Below are positions 42,683 through 55,894 of a stretch of 64,000 nucleotides of DNA, in pieces. A model generated the notes under the pieces. The model searched no databases and was not told the origin of the DNA. It saw only the letters and a program-made list of their open reading frames with translations. Numbering within the stretch: the first letter of the stretch is position 1; each line of letters opens with the position of its first letter. This DNA is from JAFAXA01 sp963777325 (lineage in GTDB: Bacteria > Pseudomonadota > Alphaproteobacteria > Acetobacterales > Acetobacteraceae), in NCBI GenBank assembly GCA_963777325.1, contig CAVZQE010000002.1, forward strand, positions 1 to 64,000. Direction: 5' to 3'. The position numbers and the translations under genes are program-made.

Positions 42683-44903
42683 CTAGTTCACCGACCCATC
42701 CATCCAGCGGGAAAGAAGCGCTCATGCGCCGCTGCGCAGCGTCGCAAGCGATATGGTTCCGCCGCTCGGGCAGAGTCAAATCCTGCCCGCCGCGACGTGC
42801 CGATCCGCAGCGCGCGGGCAGCACTGCCGGCCTGCCGCCGCCTCGGACCAGCGCGCGCGCCGTCCGGCACCGCGAGCACGTAGCGGGCCTGGTCCTCGCC
42901 GAACCAGAAGGCGTGCGCCGGCATGCTCGCGGCGGCGCGTCCAGCCGGCACGCCCGTGCCGCCGGCCATCGCCATCTCCGCCACCGCGACCAGCAGCCCG
43001 CCGTCGGAGACGTCGTGGCAGGCCGCGCACCGCGCCCGCCAGGATCTGCGCGCGCACGAAATCGCCGTTGCGCGCGCTCGGCCGCGAGATCGACCGGCGG
43101 CGGCGGCGCCGTCCTCGCGGCCCGCGATCTCGCGCAGCCAGAGCGACTGGCCGAGCCAGCCCGCGGTCGCGCCGATCAGCACCAGGTCGAGCCACGGCGG
43201 CAGCGCCAGGCCGACCGCCTGCGCCGCGTCGTCCAGCACGCCCAGGCCGCCGATCGCCGGCGTCGGCAGGATCGCGCGCCCCTCGGTCTCGTTGTAGAGG
43301 CTGACGTTGCCGCTCACGACCGGGAAGTCGAGCGCCCCGCAGGCCTCCGCCATGCCGCCGATGGCGGCGGCGAACTGGCCCATGATCTCGGGCTTCTCCG
43401 GGTTGCCGAAATTCAGGTTGTCGGTGATCGCGAGCGGCCGCGCGCCGACGGCGGTCAGGTTGCGCCAGGCCTCGGCCACCGCCTGCGCGCCGCCCGCTTC
43501 GGGGTCGGCGGCGCAGTAGCGCGGCGTGCAGTCGGTGGTCAGCGCCAGCGCCGCGGCTCGTGCCCTCGACGCGCACCACGGCGGCGTCGGCGGCGCCCGG
43601 CCGCTTCACGGTCTGGCCGCCGATGGTGCTGTCGTACTGGTCCCAGATCCAGGCGCGCGAGCACAGATCCGGGCAGGCGATCAGGCTGCAGCAGCGCCTC
43701 GCGTCAGCCCGAGCCGGGTCCTCGACCGCGCCCAGCGTTGACGGTGCGCGGCTTCGGCGGCTCGGCGGTCGGCCGGTGGTAGAGCGGCGCCTGGTCGGCC
43801 AGCGGGCCAGCGGGATGTCGGCCTCGACCTGCGCCCTGGTGGCGCACCACGATGCGGCCGGTGTCGGTAGGTGCGCCGATGACGGCGAAATCCAGCTCCC
43901 ATTTCTCGAAGATCGCCGCGCGCCGCGTCCGTGCGGTCCGGGCGCAGCACCATCAGCATGCGCTCCTGGCTTTCCGACAGCATCATCTCGTAGGCGGTCA
44001 TGCCGGTCTCGCGCTGCGGCACCGCGTCGAGGTCGAGCTCGATCCCGACGCCGCCCTTGCCGGCCATCTCCACCGAGGAGCTGGTCAGGCCCGCCGCGCC
44101 CATGTCCTGGATGGCGACGATCGCGTCGGTCGCCATCAGCTCCAGGCAGGCCTCGATCAGCAGCTTCTCGGTGAACGGATCGCCGACCTGCACGGTCGGG
44201 CGCTTCTCCTCGGCATCCGCGCCGAACTCGGCCGAGGCCATGGTCGCGCCGTGGATGCCGTCGCGGCCGGTCTTGGAGCCGACATAGACCACCGGATTGC
44301 CGACCCCGGCCGCGGCGGACGAGGAAGATCCGGTCCGGCGGCGCGATGCCGACGGTCATGGCGTTGACCAGCGGATTGCCGTCGTAGGCGCGGATGGAAA
44401 TTGATCTCGCCGCCGACGGTCGGCACGCCCACGCAGTTGCCGTAGCCGCCGATGCCGCGCACCACGCCGTCGACGATGCGCTTCGTGCGCGGGTTGGCCG
44501 GGTCGCCGAAGCGCAGCGCGTTCAGGTTGGCGACCGGCCGCGCGCCCATGGTGAACACGTCGCGCAGGATGCCGCCGACGCCGGTCGCCGCGCCCTGGTA
44601 GGGCTCGATGAAGCTCGGGTGGTTGTGGCTCTCCATCTTGAAGATGGCGGCCAGCCCGTCGCCGATATCGACCACGCCGGCATTCTCGCCGGGACCGTGG
44701 ATCACCCAGGGCGCCGTGGTCGGCAGCTGCTTCAGCCAGACGCGGGAGGATTTGTAGGAGCAGTGCTCCGACCACATGACGCTGAACACGCCGAGCTCGG
44801 TGAGGCGTCGGCGTGCGGCCCATGATCGCCAGGACGCGGCCGTATTCCTCGGCGCTCAGCCCGAACTCGCGGGCCAGCGCCGCGTCGATGCGTCGGCGTT
44901 CAT
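42683..44903 (-). CDS. purL: FGAM synthase subunit PurL (many frameshifts)
   Basis: Phosphoribosylformylglycinamidine synthase II, about 740 codons, the small-PurL type that works with PurQ and PurS in purine synthesis. Recognisable parts: FGLSAEEYGRVLAIMGRTPT, FSVMWSEHCSYKSSRVWL, IFKMESHNHPSFIEPYQGAA (ATP/FGAR site), FTMGARPVANLNALRFGD, MVYVGSKTGRDGIHGATMAS, IQDMGAAGLTSSSVEMAGKG, AWRNLTAVGARPLAITDNLN and ACHDVSDGGLLVAVAEMAMA. At least ten breaks scatter it over three frames. The end (RFFPRWMDGSVN after repair) is the TAG at 42683. The ATG overlaps the purQ stop (TCAT on the plus strand). Confidence 0.9.
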
Positions 44904-45594
44904 AGCCGCCAGCGCCGCCGCCAGCGCGTCGAACAGCGGCTTGCCGTCGGTGCCGCCCATCAGCGGATCGACCAGGTCCTCCGGATGCGGCATCAGCCCG
45001 AGCACGCGCAGATTCGCGCTGAAGATGCCGGCGATGTCGCGCGCGCTGCCGTTGCGGTTGGCGCTCCGGCGTCATCCGCCCGCGGCGTCGCATAGCGGAA
45101 CGCCACCAGCCCCTCGCCCTCCAGCCGGTCGAGCGTCGCGTCGTCGGCGAAATAGTTGCCGTCGCCATGCGCCATCGGCGCGCGGAACACCTGGCCGCGC
45201 TGGTAGCGGCGGTGAACGCGGTATCGGCGCGCTCCACCCGCAGATGGCAGTCCATCGAGAGGAAGCGCAGCGAGGCATTGCGCAGCAGCGCGCCGGGCAG
45301 CAGGCCGGCCTCGGTCAGGATCTGGAAGCCGTTGCAGACGCCGAGCACATGGCCGCCGCGCGCCGCGAACGTCGCGCACCGCGCGCATCACCGGCGACTG
45401 CGCCGCCATCGCGCCGCAGCGCAGATAGTCGCCGTAGCTGAAGCCGCCGGGCAGCACGACCAGGTCGAGCCCGGCGAGGTCGGTCTCGCGGTGCCAGATC
45501 ATGCGGGGCTTGCGTGCCCGAGGCGGCTGCGCAGCGCGATCGCCATGTCGCGCTCGCGGTTGATGCCGGGAAAGACGACGATGCCGGCTCGCAT
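44900..45594 (-). CDS. purQ: FGAM synthase glutaminase PurQ (frameshifts)
   Basis: Class I glutamine amidotransferase that supplies ammonia to PurL. Segments: MRAGIVVFPGINRERDMA (after repair), DLAGLDLVVLPGGFSYGDYL, MLGVCNGFQILTEAGLLPGA (nucleophile Cys in GVCNGFQ), HGDGNYF and MPHPEDL with the catalytic His-x-Glu. About 231 codons, normal. The ATG at 45594 overlaps the purS stop (TGATG), and the end overlaps purL, so purS-purQ-purL are coupled. Breaks near 45510, 45375, 45205 and 45060 among others. Confidence 0.9.
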
Positions 45595-45839
45595 CACGTC
45601 CTCGCATCCGGCACGCGGAAGCTCTCGATCACCGTGTTGGCGAGCAGCCGCGCGCCATCTCCTCGGCCTGCGGCCTGGCGCGCGCCGGGTCGGTCTCGGC
45701 CAGTTCGAGCTCGATCACCTTGCCCGCCCGCACCTCGCCCACGCCGGTAAAGCCCAGGCCGTGCAGCGCATGGCCGATCGCCTTGCCCTGCGGGTCGAGC
45801 ACGCCCGTCCTTCAGCATGACCGTGACGCTCGCCTTCAT
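45594..45839 (-). CDS. purS: FGAM synthase subunit PurS (two compensating indels)
   Basis: The 82-codon PurS subunit that docks PurQ on PurL. The start MKASVTVMLKDG and the end LLANTVIESFRVPDA are in the same frame and the length is exactly right, but the middle is translated in a shifted frame. Shifted back, it reads GKAIGHALHGLGFTGVGEV and KVIELELAETDP, the PurS core. So there are two opposite one-base changes, near 45805 and 45655. A naive gene caller would report an intact but wrong protein. Confidence 0.9.
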   Translation of the reverse strand: MKASVTVMLKDGRARPAGQGDRPCAARPGLYRRGRGAGGQGDRARTGRDRPGARQAAGRGDGARLLANTVIESFRVPDART

Positions 45840-45861
45840 TGCCTGGACTCTCGCGCCATCC

Positions 45862-46629
<768 letters not shown>

Positions 46630-46639
46630 CGGCGTCTGT

Positions 46640-47469
46640 CCCTTCCAGTCTCCGAAGCGGGCTGGCGCCCGCGCCGGCGTGTGCGGGCGCGGGCCGTACA
46701 GCGCACGCCCCGGTCCGGCAGGCCGACGGGGCGACGCTGGCTCGGAAGCGGCGCCGCGTCCGGCGGCCCGGCGGCGAACAGCCAGACCGGGTCGCAGTCT
46801 CGCGGCCGGGAATGCCGAGCAGCGAGGAGCAAACTGTCGCCGAACCGTCCGTCGCGCCGCGGGACGTTCGATGCTCGCTTCCGCGCCGGGCCGAAGCGGT
46901 CGGACCAGCAGCGCGCGATCCAGCGCTTCCAGTCACGGTCGGCGGTCCGGGCGGCGGCGCGGCCCGGAAGCGGGGCAGGTGGCGCGCGACCCGCGGGCTC
47001 GTCATGTCGTCCGGGTCGTGGGCGGTGACCATGTGCAGGCCGGGCGCCAGCCGGCCGCTCCGGCCGGCCGGCGCCCGGCGCCGCGCAGAACGACGGCGCC
47101 CGCGCGGTCGGCGACCACCATGTTGAAGCTGCGCCAGGCGCCGGCATCGAGCTGCCGCGATCGCCCGCGGCGGCCGCCTCGGCCGTCGCCGTGCTCGAGC
47201 GCCAGCAGCGGCAGTTCGCCGCGGCTGCGCTTGCCCGGCGCGGGCCGAGGCTGCCCGGCCGGTTCAGCACGGCCGCGACCACGCCCGCGCCGTTGACGCC
47301 CATCCAGGTGCCGCCGCCCAGCCGGTCCCGCCCCGCGACCACGCCCGGCCGGTCCGGCCAGTGCCGGCCGGGCGGATCCCAGGGCCGGTCGAGCAGCTCG
47401 TCGCGGTTGGCGGCAAGCAGCAGCGGCCAGGCATGGCCGGGGCGGATCGCCAGAACCGACGGTGCACAC
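46640..47469 (-). CDS. NRDE (TANGO2-like) family protein (frameshifts; 3' end uncertain)
   Basis: Ntn-hydrolase-like NRDE/TANGO2 family. It starts GTG-TGC-ACC (Met-Cys-Thr), exposing Cys2 as the likely nucleophile once Met is removed. After one extra base near 47458 it continues IRPGHAWPLLLAANRDELLD, with the family's NRDE motif, then RLGGGTWMGVNGAGVVAAVL. The C-terminal part (FGTVCSSLL and LFAAGPPDAAP) is broken into short runs and I cannot fix the stop; it must lie before purC at 46629. Expected about 260-280 residues. Function unclear (TANGO2 in animals is linked to metabolism and haem handling). Confidence 0.7.
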
Positions 47470-47562
47470 GTCGGCTCGGCCACGAGCGGCCGCACCGTTC
47501 AGTAGTAGCGGCCTGGCGGTGGCCGCGTCCACGGCGATGGTCGTCAGTGGTGATGATGCGCG

Positions 47563-47752
47563 CTAGTCGTGCCGGTGCTGGTAGTGGCGCCGGTCGTAGC
47601 TGATGCGTGACGAGCTGCATGCCGGTCGATGGATGCGCTCGCGGCGTGCGCGGCAGCCGACGCCGAGCGACGCGGAGCCGACCGCTCCCGCGCACCAGAA
47701 GGCCGGCGAGTTTGCAGAGCAGGATTGCTGGAACTGCCTCCTTCGCCCGCAT
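47563..47752 (-). CDS. Small uncertain ORF between purB and NRDE gene
   Basis: Starts MRAKEAVPAILLC with a hydrophobic run like a signal sequence. After a frame change it can end ISYDRRHYQHRHD-stop, a Tyr/His/Arg-rich tail seen in some small secreted proteins. The region is 300 bp with no other candidate. I recognise no family, and frame errors around it make the call weak. Confidence 0.25.
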
Positions 47753-47776
47753 GTGAACGACCGCGAGGCAGGCCGG

Positions 47777-49139
47777 TCAGGCCGATCGTGCGGCCGGATG
47801 TGGTCGCCGAACACGCGCGCGAAGACGCGTCGAGTGCGCGCAGATGAAGGCGGCATCCATCGCCGCATCCAGCTCGCCGGCCGGCACCCGGCCCGCGACC
47901 TCGGGGTCGCGCTCGCAGATTCTCGCGGAAGCTGCGGCCCTCCGGCTGGCCGAGCCTCGTCCAGGTCGCCATGGCGTTGCGCTGCACGATGCGATAGGCG
48001 TCCTCGCGCGAGATGCCGGCGCGGGTCAGCGCCAGCAGCACCTCGCCGCTATGCACCACGCCGCCCAGGCTCTCGAGGTTGGCCGCATCCGCTCGGGATA
48101 GACCACCAGCTTCGTCCATCATGCCGGCCAGCCGGGCCAGGGCGAAATCCAGCGCGATCGTCGCGTCCGGGGCGATCACCCGCTCGACGGAGGAATGGCT
48201 GATGTCGCGCTCGTGCCAGAGCGCCACGTTCTCCAGCGCCGGCACGCACGGCGGCGCGCACCAGGCGCGCGAGGCCGGTCAGGTTCTCGCTCAGCACCGG
48301 GTTGCGCTTGTGCGGCATCGCGCTGACTGCCCTTCTGGCCCGGATGGAAGAACTCCTCCGCCTCGCGCACCTCGCTGCGCTGCAGGTGCCGCACCTCGGT
48401 CGCCAGCCGCTCGATGCCGCTGGCGATCACGCGCCAGCGCGCAGAAGAACGCGGCGTGGCGGTCGCGCGGGATCACCTGGGTCGAGACCGGCTCCGGCTG
48501 CAGGCCGAGCCGTCCGCCGACGTACGCCTCCACGCGCGGATCGACATGCGCGAAGGTGCCGACCGCGCCGCTGATCGCGCAGATGGCGATCTCGGCGCGC
48601 GCCTGCTACCAGCCGCGTCGCGGTTGCGGGCGAACTCGGCGTAATGGCCGGCGAGCTTCAGGCCGAAGCTGGTCGGCTCGGCATGGATGCCGTGGCTGCG
48701 GCCGATGGTCAGCGTGAACTTGTGCTCGAACGCGCGGCGCTTCAGCGCGGCCAGCACCGCGTCGACGTCGGCGAGCAGCAGGTCGGCGGCCTGGGTCAGC
48801 TGCACCGCGAGGCAGGTGTCCAGCACGTCGCTGCTGGTCATGCCCTGATGCACGAAGCGGCTGTCCGGCCCGATCGCCTCGGCGAGCCAGGTCAGGAAGG
48901 CGATCACGTCGTGGCGGGTCTCGCGCTCGATCGCGTCGATCCGCTCGAGGTCGGCCCGGCGGATGGCGGCGAGCGCGGCCGCCGCCCTTCTCGCGGATGG
49001 CGCGCGCCGCCTCGGCCGGGACGCGCCGAGCGCGGGCCATGCCTCGGCCGCCAGCGCCTCGATCTCGAACCAGATGCGGATAGCGGTTCTCCGGCGCCCA
49101 GATGGCGGCCATCTCGGGGCGGGTGTAGCGAGGAACCAT
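47777..49139 (-). CDS. purB: Adenylosuccinate lyase PurB (many frameshifts)
   Basis: Fumarase/aspartase superfamily lyase acting twice in purine synthesis. Segments: MVPRYTRPEMAAIWAPENRY (canonical PurB start), ETRHDVIAFLTWLAEAIGPD, FVHQGMTSSDVLDTCLAVQL, LKRRAFEHKFTLTIGRSHGI then HAEPTSFGLKLAGHYAEF (catalytic His). The signature MPHKRNPVLSENLTGL follows near 48300, and the end is AYRIVQRNAMATWTRLGQPE and FHLRALDAVFARVFGDH. At least eight breaks. About 440-454 codons. The stop is inferred at 47777 after a one-base repair. First gene of the purine run, divergent from TerC. Confidence 0.9.
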
Positions 49140-49230
49140 CCAGGCCGTCTCCGACTTCCGGCTAGCGGCGAGGCGGTGCAGCTAGACCGGGCCGGTCCCG
49201 GCTCGGCAAGCCGCCGCCGACCGAGAAGGC

Positions 49231-49839
49231 ATGCTGATGCTCGACCACGCGCTCTGGTCGCAAGCTGACCGCCCTCGGCCAGGTGCTGCTCATCGACCTG
49301 GCCCTGGCCGGCGACAATGCCGTGGTGGTGGGCCTGGCGGTGGCCGGCCTGCCCGCCGGCGCAGCAGAAGCGCGCCATCCTGCTCGGCATCATCGCCGCG
49401 ACGGTGATCCGCATCGCGCTCGGCGCCGTGACGCTGCAGCTGCTCGCGATCATCGGGCTGACGCTGGCCGGCGGGCTGCTGCTGCTCTGGGTGTGCTGGC
49501 GGATGTTCCGCGAGCTGCAGCCATCGCTCCGATCCGGACGGCACGGCGCGGACGCGCGGCAGGCGCAAGACGCTCGGCAGGCGATGCTGCAGATCGTGCT
49601 CGCCGATCTGTCGATGAGCCTCGACAACGTGCTGGCGGTGGCCGGCGCGGCCGAGGGCAGCACCTGGGTGCTGGTCGCCGGGCCTGGCGTCTCGGTCTGC
49701 TGATGGGGCTGGCCGCCGGGCTGATCGCGCGGCTGCTGGAGCGCCATCGCTGGATCGCCTGGTCGGCCTGCTGATCGTGCTCTACGTCGCGATGAAGATG
49801 ATCTGGGAGGGATCGGCCGAGGTCGCCTCCGCCGTGTGA
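49231..49839 (+). CDS. TerC family integral membrane protein (frameshifts)
   Basis: About 203 codons, right for the short TerC/YjbE type. Segments: LGQVLLIDLALAGDNAVVVG (the conserved acidic DLALAGDNA motif), RAILLGIIAATVIRIALGAV, LTLAGGLLLLWVCWRMFREL, IVLADLSMSLDNVLAVAGAA (second conserved DxSMSLDNVLA) and LLIVLYVAMKMIWEGSAEV. About six to seven membrane helices. Members are linked to metal (manganese or tellurium) export or metalation of exoproteins. Breaks near 49262, 49363, 49690 and 49760, yet the total length is a multiple of three. Convergent with map: the stops abut. Confidence 0.85.
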
Positions 49840-50646
49840 TCAGCCCACGGCGGGGTAGGGCGGCTTCTCGTGTCCGGCGGAGAGAAGGTGAAGACCTCGC
49901 ACTCCGCCTCCGTCACGCCGACCATGTGCTCGAACTGGGCGGACAGGCTGCGGTCGCGGGTCACCGCCGTCCAGCCGTCGTCCAGCACCTTCACCTCCGG
50001 CCGGCCGGCGTTCACCATCGGCTCGATGGTGAAGAACATGCCCGGACGGAGCAGCGGGCCCTCGCCCGGCCGGCCGAAATGCAGGATGTTCGGCGCCTCG
50101 TGGAAGCGCCGGCCGATGCCGTGGCCGCAGAAATCGCGCACCACGCTGAAGCGGTGGCTCTCGACATAGGACTGGATCGCGTGGCCGATGTCGCCGAGCG
50201 GGCGCCCGGCCGCACCGCCTCGACGCCGCGCATCAGCGCCTCGTGGGTCACGTCCATGAGGTTGCGCGCGCGGGTCGAAGGCGTGCCGGCCACGTACATG
50301 CGGCGAGCAGTCGCCGTGCCAGCCGTCCAGAATCACGGTCACGTCGATGTTCAAGATGTCGCCGTCCTCCAGCCGGCGCTCGCCGGGGATGCCGTGGCAG
50401 ACCACGTGATTGATCGACGTGCAGATCGACTTCGGATAGCCGCGGTAATTCAGCGGCGCGGGGCGGCGCCATGGGCGAGGATGAAGTCATGGCACAGCAG
50501 GTCGAGCGCGCCGTCGAGACGCCGGGGCGGACATGCGGCGTGATCATGTCCAGGGTCTCGGCGGCGAGGCGGCCGGCCGCGCGCATGCCGGCGAAATCCT
50601 CGGGCGCATAGATCGTGATGCGTCGGGCGTCGGCGCCGCCGTCCAT
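49840..50646 (-). CDS. map: Methionine aminopeptidase, type I (frameshifts)
   Basis: Removes the initiator Met from nascent proteins; dinuclear metal enzyme. Segments: RITIYAPEDFAGMRAAGRLA, LNYRGYPKSICTSINHVVCH then GIPGERRLEDGDILNIDVTV (metal Asp), SYVESHRFSVVRDFCGHGIG with RRFHEAPNILHF (His), FFTIEPMVNAGRPE (Glu) and TVTEAECEVFTxSP at the end. The ATG at 50646 and the repaired end YPAVG-stop at 49840 give 269 codons, the normal size, with internal balancing indels (near 50500, 50455, 50310, 50210 and 49880). Essential, so the breaks should be errors. Confidence 0.92.
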
Positions 50647-50791
50647 GTCCTCTCGCTCCGTCCTCGCCTGCGTCGGCGGCCATGCGGCTCACGCGATCGC
50701 CCGGCTGCGCGAACATGCGCAAGAGCGGGGCCGGGCGCAAGCGCGCCGGCTGCAAACGGCGGTGCGCGGCGCTGGCGCGGCGTGCCGGGCG

Positions 50792-52036
50792 TCACCGGCT
50801 GGCGAGCTGGCCCGATTCGGGGCGGAGGACGAAGCAGGCGGCTCTCTTTCGGCTGATGCGGCACAGCGCCTCTGCGCCTCCGCCTCGGTCAGGCCGCCGA
50901 TCTGCGCCCGCCAGGCCGACCGGCCGTGATAGAGATCGGCTCGAGCCGGACCTCGCCGCCGTCGGTGTAGCGGCGGGCGGCTGGCCGCCTTCGTGCCGCC
51001 TGCTCGGTCGCGAAGGTGCCGACCTGCACGCCCCAGCGCGCGACGGGGTCGGCTGCATCCCTGCGGACGCGGCCATGGGACAGGTCGCCGAAGCGCGCCG
51101 CCGCCGGGCCGGCGCGAAACTCAACGCGGCCGCCTGCGCCGTCGGGATGAGGGCCGGCATCCGGCTCGCGACCTGAATGCCGCGGCTGCCTTCGGCCGGC
51201 ACGTCCATCCGCTCGAACCCCTGGTCGAGCAGGGCGGCCATGTGCATGTCCCGCTCGCCGTTCGACCCTGCCCCCAGCACGACGCCGATCAGGCGGACCC
51301 CGCTGTGCACGGCCGAGGTGACGAGGTTGTGGCCGGACGCCTCGATCCAGCCGGTCTTCATCCCGTCCGCGCCCGGGTAGGTCTGCAGCATGCGGTCGTG
51401 ATTGAGGATGACGCGCCCGTGGAAGACGAAGCTCGGCGCGCTGAAATAGCCGTAATAGCCGGGAAAGTCGAGGATGACGGCCGCGCCAGGACGGCCAAGT
51501 CCCGCGCCGTCGTGACCTGGTCGGGGTCGGGCAGGCCGGAGGCGTTACGGAAGACGGTGTGGGTCATGCCGAGCGCGCGGGCTCGCAGCGTCATCATCTG
51601 GGCGAACCGGTCCTCGTCGCCCCCCAGCATCTCCGCGAGTGCCGCGGCGGCGTCGTTGGCGGACTTGGTCACGAGGCCGAGGATCGCCTCCTCCACGGTC
51701 AGCCGGGTTCCTGGCACCAGCCCGAGCTTGGAGGGCGACATCGAAGCCGCGTGGCCGAGACGGGAACCTGTCGTCGAGCGTGACCCGGCGGTCCCGTAGC
51801 GCCTCGAACGTCATGTAGAGTGTCATCAGCTTGGTCAGGCTGGCCGGGTAGCGCGGCTCGTCCGCGTTCACGGCGGAGAGGACGTTGCCGGTCCCGCGTC
51901 GATCACGATGGAGCTGTAGCGCTCCGAGCCGACCTGAGCCCGCGCCGGGCGCGCAGGCGGCAAGGCCAGAACAAGGCGGCGAGCACCAGCCGGCAGGATC
52001 GGGGACACGGCGACGGATGCGAGGAAATCTGCGCAT
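50792..52036 (-). CDS. D-alanyl-D-alanine carboxypeptidase with SPOR domain (frameshifts)
   Basis: Penicillin-binding protein of the S11 family trimming peptidoglycan stem peptides. An N-terminal export signal (SCRLVLAALFWPCRL after repair) is followed by VLSAVNADEPRYPASLTKLM with the nucleophile motif SLTK, VTKSANDAAAALAEMLGGDE (SxN), and GADGMKTGWIEASGHNLVTS (KTG). The C-terminal 80 residues (WGVQVGTFAT, FVLRPESGQLA) are a SPOR domain that binds denuded glycan at the septum. Breaks near 51960, 51890, 51765, 51480 and within the linker. About 415 codons. The stop at 50792 precedes map by 145 bp. Confidence 0.85.
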
Positions 52037-52359
52037 CGCTGTCCTTCCGCCCGTGCAGAGCTGGACTGTAGAAGCCGCCGCTCCGGTCTGTCCAGCCGAA
52101 ATGGTGCGAGAAAGTGAAAAATTTGAACGGGTTATCCACCGTCTTCGACTCGGCTGCGAAGAGCCGATCCGAGAGCAAACTGGTTTTTGCGGTGCACAAA
52201 AACTGCTTGCATCCGCGCCCCCGGCCCTTATGTCCGCCTCGTGCTGCAGCGCAGCAAAACGGGTGGCGCGGCGGAAGACGATGCCGCCGGGTGTTCTTCG
52301 AGCCGACCAGCCGTCCGGTGAAGGAATTCTAGAAAGAAGGTGGACGTCAAGAGCGGAAG
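52037..52359. other. Intergenic region upstream of the phasin gene
   Basis: About 320 bases between the divergently transcribed carboxypeptidase and phasin genes. It has no plausible coding frame. It is visibly AT-richer near 52100-52200 (AAAAATTTGAACGGG, TTTTTGCGGTGCACAAAAA) than its surroundings, as expected for promoters on both sides, and contains the PhaR-like operator at 52244. No terminator or RNA gene seen. Confidence 0.6.
52244..52254. promoter_or_regulatory. PhaR-like operator CTGC-N3-GCAG
   Basis: CTGCAGCGCAG fits the CTGC-N3-GCAG inverted repeat recognised by the repressor PhaR in Paracoccus and Rhodobacter, where it controls phasin genes by sensing polyhydroxyalkanoate. It lies about 105 bp upstream of the phasin start. 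A CTGC half-site also occurs at 52203-52206. The phaR gene is not in the window. Confidence 0.5.
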
Positions 52360-52871
52360 ATGAGGGTCAGAGACGGTGACGGCGGCGAGCGAGGCCGCGG
52401 CTGCGTCCGCGAGCAGGAGCGTCGACCAGACGGTCACCACTCTGAAGGACGGCATGGCCCAGGCAGCTGCCGGGTTCGAGAAGACGCAGGCGAAGGTCAA
52501 GGAAGGTTGGAGAAGGCCATGAGGACAGCGGAAGAAGCTGGTGCAGTTCAGCCAGGGCAACGTCGAGGCGTTCGTGCAAGTCCGGCCAGATTTGGGTCGG
52601 CGGCGTGCAGAACATCGGCAAGCAGGTGGCGGCCTCGGCCCAGGCCTCGGTTGAGGAGGCCGTTGCCACTCTCCGCGCCCTGACCACGGTGACGCTCCGT
52701 GAAGGAGGCGATCGACCTGCAGGCCAACCTGGCCCGCTCCTCGGTGGAGAAGGCGATCTCCGAGAGCGGCCGCCTGGCCGACGCCTCGGTGAAGCTGCCG
52801 AGCAGGCGCTCGCGCCGCTGACCGCTCGCGTGACGCTCGCGGTCGAGAAGTTCGCGAAGCCGGCTGTCTAA
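52360..52871 (+). CDS. Phasin family protein (frameshifts; start approximate)
   Basis: Polyhydroxyalkanoate granule-coating protein. Segments in three frames: VTAASEAAAAASASRSVDQT, VTTLKDGMAQAAAGFEKTQA with KVKEG, then VQFSQGNVEAFVQ, QIWVGGVQNIGKQVAASAQA, SVEEAVATLRALTTVT and after another break KEAIDLQANLARSSVEKAIS, ending LTARVTLAVEKFAKPAV. The FEKTQAK...N.EA.VQSG pattern is that of Phasin_2. About 170 residues, mostly helical and amphipathic. ATG at 52360 is one option; GTG at 52340 another. It follows a PhaR-like operator and is closed by two hairpins, so probably monocistronic and strongly expressed. Confidence 0.85.
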
Positions 52872-52888
52872 GGCCGGGTCGTCGCGGC

Positions 52889-52926
52889 GGGGCTGCCCGC
52901 CTGCCCCTCCCCCGGCGGGCAGCCCC
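52889..52926 (+). terminator. 13-bp perfect hairpin after phasin gene
   Basis: GGGGCTGCCCGCC (52889-52901) and GGCGGGCAGCCCC (52914-52926) form a perfect 13-bp stem around a C-rich loop, 18 bases after the stop. No T-run follows directly. It may stabilise the mRNA 3' end or assist the terminator that follows. Confidence 0.6.
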
Positions 52927-52934
52927 GATTCTGG

Positions 52935-52965
52935 AAAGGCCCGGGTCGCGTGCCCGGGCCTTTTT
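52935..52965 (+). terminator. Rho-independent terminator
   Basis: AAAGGCCCGGG (52935-52945), loop TCGCGTG, then CCCGGGCC followed by TTTTT (to 52965): a strong GC stem with flanking A and T tracts, the classical intrinsic terminator. It ends the phasin transcript before clpS. Confidence 0.9.
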
Positions 52966-53109
52966 CCGTGCGCCAGGCCGCCGGTGCATCCTGGCGCCGG
53001 CATACGTATCTTTAGCGTCTATGCTCTTTTATCGGCGGCCGGCATCCGATATGGTCGGGCTTTGGACGAGTGGCGCGGTCCATGACGAAGCTGCCCAGGT
53101 AGACAGAAG

Positions 53110-53439
53110 ATGAGCGAGAACGACAAGCGCGGCGGCAACGAGGGACCGAACACAGGCGTCGTGGTCAAGGCGCGGCCGAAGACCCGCAAGCCGGCCATGT
53201 ACAAGGTTCTGATGCTGAACGACGACTACACGCCGATGGAGTTCGTGGTCCACGTTCTGGAACGCTTTTTCCAGAAGTCCCGCGAGGAGGCCACCCGCAT
53301 CATGCTTCACGTGCATCGGCGCGGCGTCGGCGTTTGCGGCGTATATACCTATGAGGTCGCCGAGACCAAGGTGACGCAGGTCATGGATCTCGCCCGGCAA
53401 AACCAGCATCCCTTGCAGTGCACAATCGAGAAAGAATGA
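53110..53439 (+). CDS. clpS: ATP-dependent Clp protease adaptor ClpS
   Basis: N-end-rule adaptor, 109 residues. A flexible N-terminal arm (about 1-30) precedes the core: YKVLMLNDDYTPMEFVVHVL (residues 31-50, with the NDDYTPM N-degron pocket), then ATRIMLHVHRRGVGVCGVYT (Met and His of the specificity site) and a C-terminal strand. It hands proteins with destabilising N-terminal residues to ClpA, whose gene follows 95 bp downstream. The start at 53110 follows AGACAGAAG. Frame intact. Confidence 0.96.
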   Translation: MSENDKRGGNEGPNTGVVVKARPKTRKPAMYKVLMLNDDYTPMEFVVHVLERFFQKSREEATRIMLHVHRRGVGVCGVYTYEVAETKVTQVMDLARQNQHPLQCTIEKE

Positions 53440-53534
53440 TTTCGCAATGCAGTGAAGGCGGCTTCGCTTTGAATGCCTGGGCTGAAAGTCACTTGTGAAT
53501 CCATGTCCGGCCCATGCGCTCAGGAGCGTCGCCC

Positions 53535-55884
<2,350 letters not shown>

Positions 55885-55894
55885 CGCGAGCGGC

